This document shows, piece after piece, positions 8,141 through 15,225 of a DNA stretch of 39,041 nucleotides. The position numbers were made by a program, and so were the translations under genes. Numbering within the stretch: position 1 is the first letter of the stretch; each line of letters opens with the position of its first letter. The stretch is from NCBI GenBank assembly GCA_021323895.1, contig JAJPKD010000170.1, positions 1 to 39,041 of the forward strand, written 5' to 3'. This DNA comes from Acidobacteriota bacterium (GTDB taxonomy: Bacteria > Acidobacteriota > Blastocatellia > Pyrinomonadales > Pyrinomonadaceae). Under the pieces are notes generated by a model. It ran no database searches, was not told where the DNA came from, and worked only from the letters and a program-made list of their open reading frames with translations.

Positions 8141-8500
8141 GTGAAGATTCAGCTCGCAAAACTTGCCCACGCGCGTTCCGGCGATAAAGGAGACACGGCC
8201 AACGTGGGACTGATTGCACTGCGTGAAGAGTTCTATCCGCTGTTGACTCGCAAGGTGACGGCTGAACGCGTCAAAGAGCATTTCAACGGCGTCGTCAAAG
8301 GTGAGGTCGAGCGATTCGAATTGCCCAATCTGGGAGCGTTGAATTTCCTCTTGCACGAAAGCCTCGGCGGCGGTGGCACGTTGTCTCTGATGACCGACGC
8401 TCAAGGAAAGACTTTTTCCACCGCACTGCTGCGAATGCAGATCGAAGTTTCTGATAATGAAGCAGCGGAATTGGGATTGGCTGCGCGGACTGAGGACTGA
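8141..8500 (+). CDS. AtuA-like C-terminal (ferredoxin-fold) domain protein
   Basis: 119 residues from GTG 8141, with aaggaa five bases upstream. The sequence LAHARSGDKGDTANVGLIAL near the N-terminus and FLLHESLGGGGTLSLMTDAQGK in the middle match the small domain that follows AtuA in fused proteins, or is its neighbour when split. It probably assembles with the preceding AtuA product. No catalytic role is known. The stop at 8500 is followed two bases later by the next ATG, so the genes are tightly coupled. Confidence 0.82.
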   Translation: MKIQLAKLAHARSGDKGDTANVGLIALREEFYPLLTRKVTAERVKEHFNGVVKGEVERFELPNLGALNFLLHESLGGGGTLSLMTDAQGKTFSTALLRMQIEVSDNEAAELGLAARTED

Positions 8501-8502
8501 GA

Positions 8503-9291
8503 ATGGGCGCTGATGAAATTTTGGTTTCTGAGGCCGGCGACGGCGTTGCGCGCCTTACCCTCAATCGTCCGGACAAGCGCAATGCGCTGAACGACGAATT
8601 GATCGCAGCGCTGAAGAGCGCGCTGCGCCGGGCGCACGATGATCCCACGATTCGAGTCGCGGTTCTTACTGGTGCCGGCTCCGATTTTTGTTCTGGCGCC
8701 GACCTGGCCGCATTGCAGAAAATTTCGATGGCTTCGGTTGCGGAGAATCTCGTTGACGCACAATCACTGATGGAATTGTTTCTGTTAATTCGTGAGGTAC
8801 GCATGCCGGTCATCGCCGCTGTACGCGGTCGCGCGTTGGCGGGTGGGTGCGGGTTGGCGCTGGCTTGCGACATGGTTATGGCCGAACAGGGCGCGCGATT
8901 CGGTTTTCCCGAAGTGAAGATTGGCTTCGTGCCCGCAATGGTAACGGCAATTCTCAGACGAAACGTTTCCGAAAAGCGCGCCTTCGAACTGTTGACTGTC
9001 GGACGAGAGATCGACGCGCAAGAAGCCGCTGGAATGGGCCTGGTGAATCACATCTTTGAGAGCGGAACTTTCGAAGAACAAGTGCAAGAGTTCGCATCTC
9101 AATTCACAAAACTCAGCAAATCTGCCGTTGAACTATCGAAGCGTCTTCTCTATCGCACGGACGAATTATCCTTCGAAGATTCGTTGGCTGCGGGCGCGGA
9201 CGTTAACGTTACGGCCCGCATGACAAGCGATGTGAAGAAGGGAATTGCCGCGTTCCTCAGTCGCAGCGGTGGGCCTAATCGCGAGGCTTAA
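8503..9291 (+). CDS. Enoyl-CoA hydratase/isomerase family protein
   Basis: Crotonase-fold protein of 262 residues. [11 protein letters not shown] (20-30) and [12 protein letters not shown] (60-71) mark CoA binding and the first oxyanion strand; [18 protein letters not shown] (110-127) and [16 protein letters not shown] (131-146) form the active-site helices. Of the two glutamates used by classical hydratases, the second (E137, in PEV) is present. The first is a glycine (G117, in GGCGLAL). The protein could therefore be an isomerase, a hydratase with altered mechanism, or a methylglutaconyl/isohexenylglutaconyl-CoA hydratase. Context (carboxylase beta, AtuA) favours the last. The 3' end overlaps by 17 bases the convergent B12-binding subunit gene on the other strand. 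Confidence 0.88.
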   Translation: MGADEILVSEAGDGVARLTLNRPDKRNALNDELIAALKSALRRAHDDPTIRVAVLTGAGSDFCSGADLAALQKISMASVAENLVDAQSLMELFLLIREVRMPVIAAVRGRALAGGCGLALACDMVMAEQGARFGFPEVKIGFVPAMVTAILRRNVSEKRAFELLTVGREIDAQEAAGMGLVNHIFESGTFEEQVQEFASQFTKLSKSAVELSKRLLYRTDELSFEDSLAAGADVNVTARMTSDVKKGIAAFLSRSGGPNREA

Positions 9292-9685
9292 CGTTATTTC
9301 GGATGAACTCGGCGATGTCCTGCGTCGATGTGCCGGGAAGAAAAATTTCTGCTACGCCTTGTTCCTTTAATTTCGGAATATCTTCCTGCGGAACAATCCC
9401 ACCAAGGACGACCAACGTGTCAGCCATTCCTTGCTCGCGCAACAGCGAGACGATGCGTGGGCAGAGTGTGTTGTGAGCGCCGCTGAGGATTGAGACTCCC
9501 ACAGCATCAACATCCTCCTGCAAAGCAGCCGCGGCAATCATCTCGGGTGTTTGTCGAAGGCCGGTGTAGATAACTTCCCTTCCCGCATCGCGGAGCGCAC
9601 GCGCGATCACCTTAGCGCCGCGATCATGACCATCAAGGCCGGGCTTCGCGACCAATACCCTGATTCGTTGGTTAGATTGAGACAT
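9275..9685 (-). CDS. B12-binding small subunit of an acyl-CoA mutase
   Basis: 136 residues from ATG 9685; a longer frame runs into the upstream gene. This is the cobalamin-binding Rossmann-like domain of methylmalonyl-CoA mutase family enzymes. It shows the DGHDRG (D-x-H-x-x-G) lower-ligand histidine motif near residues 18-23, [10 protein letters not shown] (the S-x-L motif) and VVLGGIVP (the GG motif). As a free subunit it pairs with the large subunit encoded eight bases upstream, as in isobutyryl-CoA mutase (IcmA/IcmB) and archaeal methylmalonyl-CoA mutases. The two genes are clearly one transcript. The 3' end overlaps the convergent hydratase gene. Confidence 0.9.
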   Translation of the reverse strand: MSQSNQRIRVLVAKPGLDGHDRGAKVIARALRDAGREVIYTGLRQTPEMIAAAALQEDVDAVGVSILSGAHNTLCPRIVSLLREQGMADTLVVLGGIVPQEDIPKLKEQGVAEIFLPGTSTQDIAEFIRNNVKPRD

Positions 9686-9693
9686 GAATGCAA

Positions 9694-11373
9694 TTAGATC
9701 GCAGGTTCCTCGTAAACGCCGTAAACATCGCGCAAGGCGGAGCAAATCTCGCCCAGTGTCGCGTACTCGCGGACGGCATCGATGGTTGCCGGCATAGTGT
9801 TGTCGCCTCGTTGAGCGGCTTGCTTGACCGCAGCGAGAGTCCGATCAACTGCGCCCCTGTCACGCTTCGCACGCGCTTGCTCGATCCGCTCAATCTGGTG
9901 ATTTCGGACTGATTCGTCGATGACGAGAATCGGGACTTCCTGAACCTCGTCCTTCATCACGTACTTGTTCACACCGACGATTGTTTGATCGCCGCGTTCG
10001 AGAGCTTTCTGGTATTGATAAGCTGATTCCTGAATCTCGCGTTGCGGAAATCCTTTCTCGACGGCTTCGACCATGCCACCCATCGAATCGATGCGATCAA
10101 AGTATTCCATTGCGCCACGCTCCATCTTGTCGGTCAGCGCTTCGACAAAGTAGGAGCCACCCAGCGGATCCACAGTATTCGCGACCCCTGTCTCTTCCGC
10201 GATAATCTGCTGCGTGCGCAAGGCGATTAACGCGGCCTTGTCAGTCGGCAGGGCCAGTGCCTCATCGTAGGCGTCAGTGTGCAGCGATTGCGTTCCGCCC
10301 ATCACGCCCGCTAGCGCTTGGATCGCGACTCGGACGATATTGTTCAGTGGCTGCTGTACAGTTAGAGAGACGCCGGCAGTCTGTGTGTGGAACCGCAACT
10401 TCAAAGTTCGTTCGTCCGTGGCGCCGAAACGCTCTCGCATAGTACGCGCCCAAATTCGTCTGGCCGCTCGGTACTTGGCGACCTCTTCAAAGAAATCATT
10501 GTGCGCGTTAAAGAAGAACGAGATTCGCGGAACAAAGCGATCAAGGTCGAGGCCGGCGCGGAGGCCCCAGTCAACGTACTCGATTCCGTCGCGAAGCGTG
10601 AAGGCAAGTTCCTGCAAAGCGGTCGCGCCAGCTTCACGAATGTGATAACCGCTGACTGAAATCGGGTTGTACTTCGGCACGCGCAGCGCGCAAAACTCGA
10701 ACGTGTCAACGACAAGTTTCATCGCCGAGCGGATCGGGTATATCCATTCTTTCTGGGCGATGTACTCTTTGAGAATGTCGTTTTGAAGCGTGCCAGAAAT
10801 CTTCTTCCAATCAGCGCCTTGCTTTTCCGCCACGACTAGATACATTGCCAGGAACACTGATGCCGGCGCGTTGATGGTTTGTGACACCGTAACGCTTTCA
10901 AGCGGAATCCCGACGAATAATGCTTCCATGTCGGCCAGAGAAGAAACCGCGACGCCGCACTTACCGACCTCGCCCTCTGACAGCGACGAATCCGCGTCAT
11001 AGCCCATTAGCGCGGGCAAATCGTAGGCGACTGAGAGACCGGTCTGTCCTTCCTTCAGGAGATATTTGAATCGCGCGTTCGTCTCTTCAGGGGTTCCAAA
11101 GCCGGCGAACTGGCGCATGGTCCAAAGCTTGCCGCGATAACCGGTGGCATGAATGCCTCGCGTGTACGGGAACTCGCCCGGATAGGAAAGGTCGTCTTCG
11201 ACGTCAATCTCGGCAACGTCTGCGGGATCGTAAAGTCGATTAACCTCTTCGAGAGACACAGTCTGAAAGTGCGTCTTCCGCTCGGGTTGCCGAGCGAGAG
11301 CAGGGCGCAAAGTCTCGTCATGCCACCGTTCTCGTTGCAGATTTTCAGAGGAGGTTTCCTTAAGTTCTGGCAT
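9694..11373 (-). CDS. Acyl-CoA mutase large subunit, isobutyryl-CoA mutase-like (methylmalonyl-CoA mutase family)
   Basis: 559-residue TIM-barrel subunit of an adenosylcobalamin enzyme that rearranges a CoA-linked carbon skeleton. Numbering coincides with the well-studied Propionibacterium methylmalonyl-CoA mutase through the active site: W84, T85, R87 (WTMRQ), S114 and H244 (SGYHIREAG) are conserved. Two substrate-carboxylate residues differ: Tyr89 is Phe (RQFAG) and Arg207 is Gln (YIAQKEW). Phe/Gln at these positions is the known signature of isobutyryl-CoA mutase, which interconverts isobutyryl-CoA and n-butyryl-CoA. [18 protein letters not shown] and [10 protein letters not shown] are further family blocks. 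Automatic annotation would probably say methylmalonyl-CoA mutase. The B12 subunit follows eight bases later. A strong promoter lies at 11422-11451. Confidence 0.9.
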   Translation of the reverse strand: MPELKETSSENLQRERWHDETLRPALARQPERKTHFQTVSLEEVNRLYDPADVAEIDVEDDLSYPGEFPYTRGIHATGYRGKLWTMRQFAGFGTPEETNARFKYLLKEGQTGLSVAYDLPALMGYDADSSLSEGEVGKCGVAVSSLADMEALFVGIPLESVTVSQTINAPASVFLAMYLVVAEKQGADWKKISGTLQNDILKEYIAQKEWIYPIRSAMKLVVDTFEFCALRVPKYNPISVSGYHIREAGATALQELAFTLRDGIEYVDWGLRAGLDLDRFVPRISFFFNAHNDFFEEVAKYRAARRIWARTMRERFGATDERTLKLRFHTQTAGVSLTVQQPLNNIVRVAIQALAGVMGGTQSLHTDAYDEALALPTDKAALIALRTQQIIAEETGVANTVDPLGGSYFVEALTDKMERGAMEYFDRIDSMGGMVEAVEKGFPQREIQESAYQYQKALERGDQTIVGVNKYVMKDEVQEVPILVIDESVRNHQIERIEQARAKRDRGAVDRTLAAVKQAAQRGDNTMPATIDAVREYATLGEICSALRDVYGVYEEPAI

Positions 11374-11421
11374 TGATGTGATTTTCTTTTGCCTTGCGGG
11401 GAAGATTTTTCTTAAAGGCGG

Positions 11422-11451
11422 ATATTAGTTGAAGGCAAAGAGGACTGTCAA
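11422..11451 (-). promoter_or_regulatory. Strong sigma-70-like promoter for the acyl-CoA mutase genes
   Basis: On the minus strand TTGACA (11451-11446), 18-base spacer, TAATAT (11427-11422). Transcription would begin near 11415, leaving a leader of about 40 bases before the ATG at 11373. Both boxes are near-consensus, and no operator palindrome is obvious around them. Confidence 0.65.
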
Positions 11452-11481
11452 TTTTAGGGAAGCGACCCGGTGAAGAGAGGT

Positions 11482-11510
11482 GCGCGGCTGCGTGTACTCC
11501 ACAGCCGCGC
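11482..11510 (-). terminator. GC-rich hairpin downstream of the FtsB-like gene
   Basis: Perfect 9-bp stem GCGCGGCTG (11482-11490) with CAGCCGCGC (11502-11510) and an 11-base loop, located 54 bases past the stop of the minus-strand FtsB-like gene. It lacks a good T-tract (acctctcttc follows on the minus strand), so it is a possible terminator or 3'-end stabiliser rather than a textbook one. Confidence 0.4.
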
Positions 11511-11563
11511 TTGATCGGAAGGACCCAAAGACGTGGACAAAGCAGCAGGGTAAAGCGGTGCTG

Positions 11564-12013
11564 TTAGCGGACAAAGGACAACGTTCCCAAACTCGTAGAA
11601 CTCGAGATTGATTCCATCGGCACAATAATGTCGTTTGCGCGCACCATTCCCAGTCGTTGCCGCGCTGCCAATTCGATCGTGTGCGAATCGTTTGTCAGCT
11701 TGGTGATTTCAACCTGAAGAGACTGGTTTGCCTGGCGTAGAGAATCGATCTCAGACGCCATGTGTTGGTGCTGCGAAACTGACGCGCTGAACTCTGCTTG
11801 TGAGCGAGCAATGACTGTGCAACACACGGCAGTAGTGGCGATGAGAATCATAGCTAGAATTGCCCATGACGGAAAAAGGTTTAATGCCGTTGCCGCTGTT
11901 CCCAAAATCTCGCGCGGAGAAGCCGCTGCGCGCGACGTCGGGACGGATTGAGTCGCGAGGTCATAAATTGTGGCTCGATTAGTTAGCCAGCCTATTGTCT
12001 TTGCGTTATCCAA
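11564..12013 (-). CDS. FtsB/FtsL/DivIC-like septum formation protein
   Basis: Start placed at TTG 12013 because GGAGG (12024-12020) lies six bases upstream; the frame stays open to a GTG at 12058 beside the stop of an upstream small ORF, so a coupled GTG start is the alternative. 149 residues. An N-terminal cytoplasmic tail is followed by one membrane helix (FPSWAILAMILIATTAVCCTVIA), then a periplasmic coiled coil (SEIDSLRQANQSLQVEITKL type). It ends with the family hallmark ELAARQRLGMVRANDIIV, near residues 115-135. FtsB/DivIC proteins join FtsL and FtsQ/DivIB to activate septal peptidoglycan synthesis. The tail is longer than usual. Not in a dcw cluster here. Confidence is good for the superfamily, lower for the exact name. 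Confidence 0.7.
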   Translation of the reverse strand: MDNAKTIGWLTNRATIYDLATQSVPTSRAAASPREILGTAATALNLFPSWAILAMILIATTAVCCTVIARSQAEFSASVSQHQHMASEIDSLRQANQSLQVEITKLTNDSHTIELAARQRLGMVRANDIIVPMESISSSTSLGTLSFVR

Positions 12014-12061
12014 AAAACACCTCCGAGTGACAAGTCTTTTGAAAGGCAGCGACTTCACCGC

Positions 12062-12229
12062 CTAACGAGCGTTGTTCTGCTCGAGTTGAATGAGAAAAGC
12101 AGTACGAATTTGCAAGACGCGGAGCCTCTTGCGCTGCATGGAGACGCGCAATGAAGAGAGCTTGCGTCGGGAAGCAATTCGTGACTGCGTCGATCGGGGG
12201 CGTTTGTGACTCGCGTTAGGGGTTGCCAT
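12062..12229 (-). CDS. Possible 55-residue, highly basic small protein upstream of the FtsB-like gene
   Basis: ATG at 12229 is preceded by a purine-rich Shine-Dalgarno-like stretch (gaggggaag on the minus strand, about seven bases away). The frame runs 55 codons to a TAG at 12062, three bases before the alternative GTG start of the FtsB-like gene. The product is very basic (HKRPRST, SRRKLSS and MQRKRLRVLQIR stretches) with a C-terminal amphipathic helix (FLIQLEQNNAR). It is too short for routine gene finders. No family is recognised; it could be a nucleic-acid-binding peptide, a leader peptide coupling translation of the next gene, or a chance frame. Confidence 0.42.
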   Translation of the reverse strand: MATPNASHKRPRSTQSRIASRRKLSSLRVSMQRKRLRVLQIRTAFLIQLEQNNAR

Positions 12230-12307
12230 ACTGTTCTTCCCCTCTGTTCAAAATCGGGTTTAACGTACTCAAACCACAATATACGTGGGCACCTCTGTGT
12301 CATGACC

Positions 12308-12335
12308 GCAATATAGCGGGGTCAATGCCTGTCAA
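12308..12335 (-). promoter_or_regulatory. Candidate promoter for the basic small ORF and FtsB-like gene
   Basis: On the minus strand TTGACA (12335-12330), 16-base spacer, TATTGC (12313-12308). The predicted transcript would start near 12301 and run through the 55-codon ORF into the FtsB-like gene. The -35 box is consensus; the -10 box is moderate. Confidence 0.4.
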
Positions 12336-12657
12336 TTCCTTGCTGTGGAATAACTTACCGCAAGTTCGGACGGAATGTAGCATTTCGCGATCTGGGGAGC
12401 AATACCATTTCTTTACAACAATTTAACACGCTAACCTCAACATTTACATCAACTAACGGCGATTAAGCGCTTAATTTGGCGTACGGGCGGCGAACCAAAA
12501 GGACAAGGGAATCTGGAATCTCCGAGAAATTTGATATGTGCAAGCCGGATGCCTTCGTGACTCGCGACCCCTGGGATGACGCGGAATGACACGCGTCCTA
12601 AATGAGGAGTAGGACGAATCCTCCCATTATGAGGGCCCTTTCTTACGGGCACGGTGG
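12336..12657. other. Gene-free region upstream of the radical-SAM gene
   Basis: No convincing coding frame on either strand. It contains a perfect 14-bp palindrome ATTAAGCGCTTAAT (12462-12475). It also holds two mutually exclusive small hairpins near the downstream gene: CGTCCT 12594-12599 with AGGACG 12611-12616, or GAGGA 12604-12608 with TCCTC 12619-12623. No known riboswitch core was recognised. With the candidate promoter at 12658-12686, most of this region would lie upstream of the transcript and could hold regulator sites. Confidence 0.5.
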
Positions 12658-12686
12658 TTGCACTGTTCAGCGCGGTATCGTGTAAA
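12658..12686 (+). promoter_or_regulatory. Candidate promoter for the radical-SAM gene
   Basis: TTGCAC (12658-12663), 17-base spacer, TGTAAA (12681-12686). The start would be near 12693, just before the Shine-Dalgarno agggag at 12696-12701, giving a very short leader. Both boxes are only moderate matches. Confidence 0.35.
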
Positions 12687-12710
12687 AACCCCAATAGGGA
12701 GTAGTGGTTG

Positions 12711-14747
12711 ATGAAACCAATTAAATATGCGGAGCGTGGACTGGCGGCAGCAGCCGGAGCCATCTTCAATTCCATTCAGGCGGTTAACAAATATAAGCCG
12801 AATCCGTCGTTTACGCCGAAATGGTCGGACAAACCACTCTTAAAATCATGGCAAAAATCTAAGCCGACTCTGGGTTGGCCTCGGGTAACTGATTCATTGT
12901 GCCCGAATTGTGTAATTGAAGCTCGCGAGTCGATCCTAAATGGCAGTCAGGACGTCTCGGTTCTCGTGAACGAAAAAGTTGGCGAGATCAAGGCTCAAAT
13001 TATTGAGCGCGATGGTGAAATTTGGATGGTGAAAGATTGCCCAATCCACGGGCACTTCGAAGACGTCATGGCGATCGATTCAAAGTTCCTGACGCACATC
13101 GAAACGATGTTTCCCGGTCGCGATATCCCTTCGCATAACGATGAAAAACTACACAACCATGGCTCGAGCACGATCAAATATGGCCGCGGTGCAGTACTAA
13201 CCGTTGACCTGACAAATCGCTGCAACATGATGTGTGATCCGTGCTTCATGGACGCCAATCAAGTGGGTTTCGTTCACGAGCTGAGCATGGAAGAGATCAA
13301 AGAAATTCTGGACAACGCGATCTCCATTAAGCCGCGCCGGCAGATGTCAGTTCAGTTTTCGGGCGGCGAGCCGACTATTTCGCCGCATTTTATCGAAGCG
13401 ATCAAGTATTCGCGCAAAGTTGGGTACAACTCGGTTCAGGCGGCGACCAACGGAATCGAGGTCGCGAAAAGCAAGGAATTCTGTCGCGAAGCGGCGGAGG
13501 CGGGATTACGTTACGTTTACTTCCAATTCGATGGGATTGGTAACGATGCGAACAGCCACCGCCAGGTTGGCAATCTCTTCGACGTTAAGCTGCGCGCAAT
13601 CAATAACCTGCACGAAGCGGGCGTCGAGATCGTTTTAGTGACGACCCTTGTCAACGGAATCAACAATGACCAGGTTGGGTCGATTATTCGCTTCGCTTTA
13701 GACAATCCGAAAAAGATTGCGTTCCTGTCGTTCCAACCTGTCTCGTTTACAGGTCGCGATGAGGCTATTACCGCTGAGCGTCGCTTACAACAGCGCTACA
13801 CACTTTCACACCTTGCGCACGATGTGAAGAACCAGGTGGGAATCACTGAGCCGACCCGCGATTGGTTTCCGCTTTCGCTGATGGGTGCGTTCGCCGATTT
13901 CGCCGATCTAGTTCACGGTGCGAACTCGGAATGGGGTCAGGTCTCCTGCGGCTGCCATCCGAATTGCGGTGTCGGAACCGCGGTGATGATCGACAAGGAA
14001 ACGAAAGAAATGAGCCCAGTGCCGGCTTTCCTGAACATCCCGGGATTGGTCAAGGACATGCAGAAGATCACGGATGCAGCTCGCGGAAAGTGGATGTCGA
14101 ATCTGATGATGGGGCTGGCACTGCTGAAGCATTATCGACCACAGAATGCGCCGTCGCAGTTCAATCTCTATGAGTTGTTCAAGAAATTCGACAAATCCTT
14201 CGGTCTGACCGGCAAGGATTACGGCAAGGTCAGCGGCGATCGTAGCAAGGAAGATATTGAAAAACGCCGTTCGGATCGCTGGAACTTCCTGTTCATCGCC
14301 GGTATGTGGTTCCAGGATCTCTTTAACTACGACTTCCGCCGCACGGAGATGTGCATCATCCCGTACGGAACTCAGGAAGGCGAAATCAGCTTCTGTGCCT
14401 ACAACACCGGAATCGGCTGGCGAAACATCATCGAGCACATGCACCAAAATGCGACCGTTGCGAAGTGGTACGAAGAGCACGGCCGGCATGAAATCTTCGC
14501 GGGCGGCAAGGATGTTCCGCTGTCAGACGCGACTCATAATTTGAAGCTCAATGAAGTCGATCTCATGCGCCCGAACAAGCCCCACATGGAAGGGCCAAAG
14601 ACCGCGCATGAGGAGATGGTTATGATGCGAAAGCTCTATAACGAAATGGTGCTCAAGCAACAAGCCATCACGACCGACAATGCTGACAAGCCAGTCCAAA
14701 TTCAAGGCTTGGGGCGCAAGAAGGAAGCCGCAGTTGCTTCCGTCTAA
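12711..14747 (+). CDS. Radical-SAM protein resembling tetraether / membrane-spanning lipid synthase (Tes-like)
   Basis: 678 residues from ATG 12711, with agggag nine bases upstream. An N-terminal zinc-ribbon or rubredoxin-like part has CPNC (C64, C67) and CPIHG (C110). The radical-SAM cluster C-x3-C-x2-C is CNMMCDPCF (C171, C175, C178), followed by SGGEP (217-221, SAM binding), ATNGIE and YFQFDGIG. More cysteines follow at SCGCHPNCG (C413, C415, C419) and at C548 and C562, suited to auxiliary Fe-S clusters. This order matches archaeal Tes, which joins two lipid tails by C-C bond formation, and the bacterial homologues linked to membrane-spanning iso-diabolic lipids. Family membership is well supported by motifs; the exact reaction is inference. 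Residues 430-680 are longer than in the archaeal enzyme. Single gene with its own terminator. Confidence 0.8.
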   Translation: MKPIKYAERGLAAAAGAIFNSIQAVNKYKPNPSFTPKWSDKPLLKSWQKSKPTLGWPRVTDSLCPNCVIEARESILNGSQDVSVLVNEKVGEIKAQIIERDGEIWMVKDCPIHGHFEDVMAIDSKFLTHIETMFPGRDIPSHNDEKLHNHGSSTIKYGRGAVLTVDLTNRCNMMCDPCFMDANQVGFVHELSMEEIKEILDNAISIKPRRQMSVQFSGGEPTISPHFIEAIKYSRKVGYNSVQAATNGIEVAKSKEFCREAAEAGLRYVYFQFDGIGNDANSHRQVGNLFDVKLRAINNLHEAGVEIVLVTTLVNGINNDQVGSIIRFALDNPKKIAFLSFQPVSFTGRDEAITAERRLQQRYTLSHLAHDVKNQVGITEPTRDWFPLSLMGAFADFADLVHGANSEWGQVSCGCHPNCGVGTAVMIDKETKEMSPVPAFLNIPGLVKDMQKITDAARGKWMSNLMMGLALLKHYRPQNAPSQFNLYELFKKFDKSFGLTGKDYGKVSGDRSKEDIEKRRSDRWNFLFIAGMWFQDLFNYDFRRTEMCIIPYGTQEGEISFCAYNTGIGWRNIIEHMHQNATVAKWYEEHGRHEIFAGGKDVPLSDATHNLKLNEVDLMRPNKPHMEGPKTAHEEMVMMRKLYNEMVLKQQAITTDNADKPVQIQGLGRKKEAAVASV

Positions 14748-14768
14748 CGGGAATTAGAAGTAATTGGA

Positions 14769-14806
14769 CCCCGCGAATAGCGAAAACTGTTCGCGGGGTT
14801 TGTTCT
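14769..14806 (+). terminator. Rho-independent terminator after the radical-SAM gene
   Basis: Perfect 9-bp stem CCCCGCGAA (14769-14777) with TTCGCGGGG (14790-14798) and a 12-base loop, followed by the T-rich tract tttgttct. It lies 22 bases after the stop codon and ends this transcript before rpsU. Confidence 0.85.
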
Positions 14807-14812
14807 GCCTGC

Positions 14813-14842
14813 TTGACCGCATAGCGCGTGCCCGTGTTAAAT
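14813..14842 (+). promoter_or_regulatory. Candidate promoter for rpsU
   Basis: TTGACC (14813-14818), 18-base spacer, TTAAAT (14837-14842), just past the preceding terminator and about 50 bases before the rpsU start. Confidence 0.4.
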
Positions 14843-14893
14843 AGCATTTTCGCACAAGAAGAGTTACGACAAACCTACTAATTGGAGAAATAG

Positions 14894-15109
14894 ATGGCAG
14901 TAGTTAATGTAAATCCCGGCGAATCGATCGAGAGCGCACTGCGCCGCTTCAAGCGCAAGGTGATGAATGAGGAAATCATCAAAGACGCGAAGAAGCATGC
15001 TTTCTTCATGCCGCCGGGACAAAAGGCCAAGTTGAAATCGGCTTTGGCCCGAAAGCGAAACAAGAAGAAAGGCCGTCCGCGGCCGCGTCCCGTCGCCGCG
15101 AAATCCTAA
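14894..15109 (+). CDS. rpsU: Small ribosomal subunit protein bS21
   Basis: 71 residues with a clear RBS (ggag at 14884-14887). The core VNPGESIESALRRFKRKV is the S21 signature, followed by the basic helix MNEEIIKDAKKHAFFMPPGQKAKLKS and a Lys/Arg-rich tail (ARKRNKKKGRPRPRP). bS21 sits on the 30S platform near the anti-Shine-Dalgarno and helps initiation. It stands alone with its own promoter and an upstream terminator, rather than with dnaG/rpoD as in enterobacteria. Confidence 0.95.
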   Translation: MAVVNVNPGESIESALRRFKRKVMNEEIIKDAKKHAFFMPPGQKAKLKSALARKRNKKKGRPRPRPVAAKS

Positions 15110-15135
15110 TTGCGCAACTGCACGCGACTCACCCC

Positions 15136-15149
15136 AGTTGTTAACAACT
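15136..15149. promoter_or_regulatory. 14-bp perfect palindrome upstream of surE
   Basis: AGTTGTTAACAACT reads identically on both strands and lies about 77 bases before the surE start codon. It could be a repressor operator, but no matching site occurs elsewhere in the window that would let me name a regulator. Confidence 0.3.
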
Positions 15150-15225
15150 TTAAGTGAGATTCGGCCAGAGAGTTCCGAAATGGCTCGCGTACGTGTGTGA
15201 TGCCACGCACGATTTCTGATCAGCG

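Noticed and set aside
12055-12303. 82-codon minus-strand frame covering the same region as the basic small ORF
   Set aside because: Different frame, without an RBS and without plausible composition; the 55-codon frame has better start context.
12336-12657. Known riboswitch before the radical-SAM gene
   Set aside because: I looked for cobalamin, SAM, TPP and c-di-GMP cores and recognised none.
13908-14489. 193-codon minus-strand frame opposite the radical-SAM gene
   Set aside because: Lies inside a strongly motif-supported gene and has no recognisable features.
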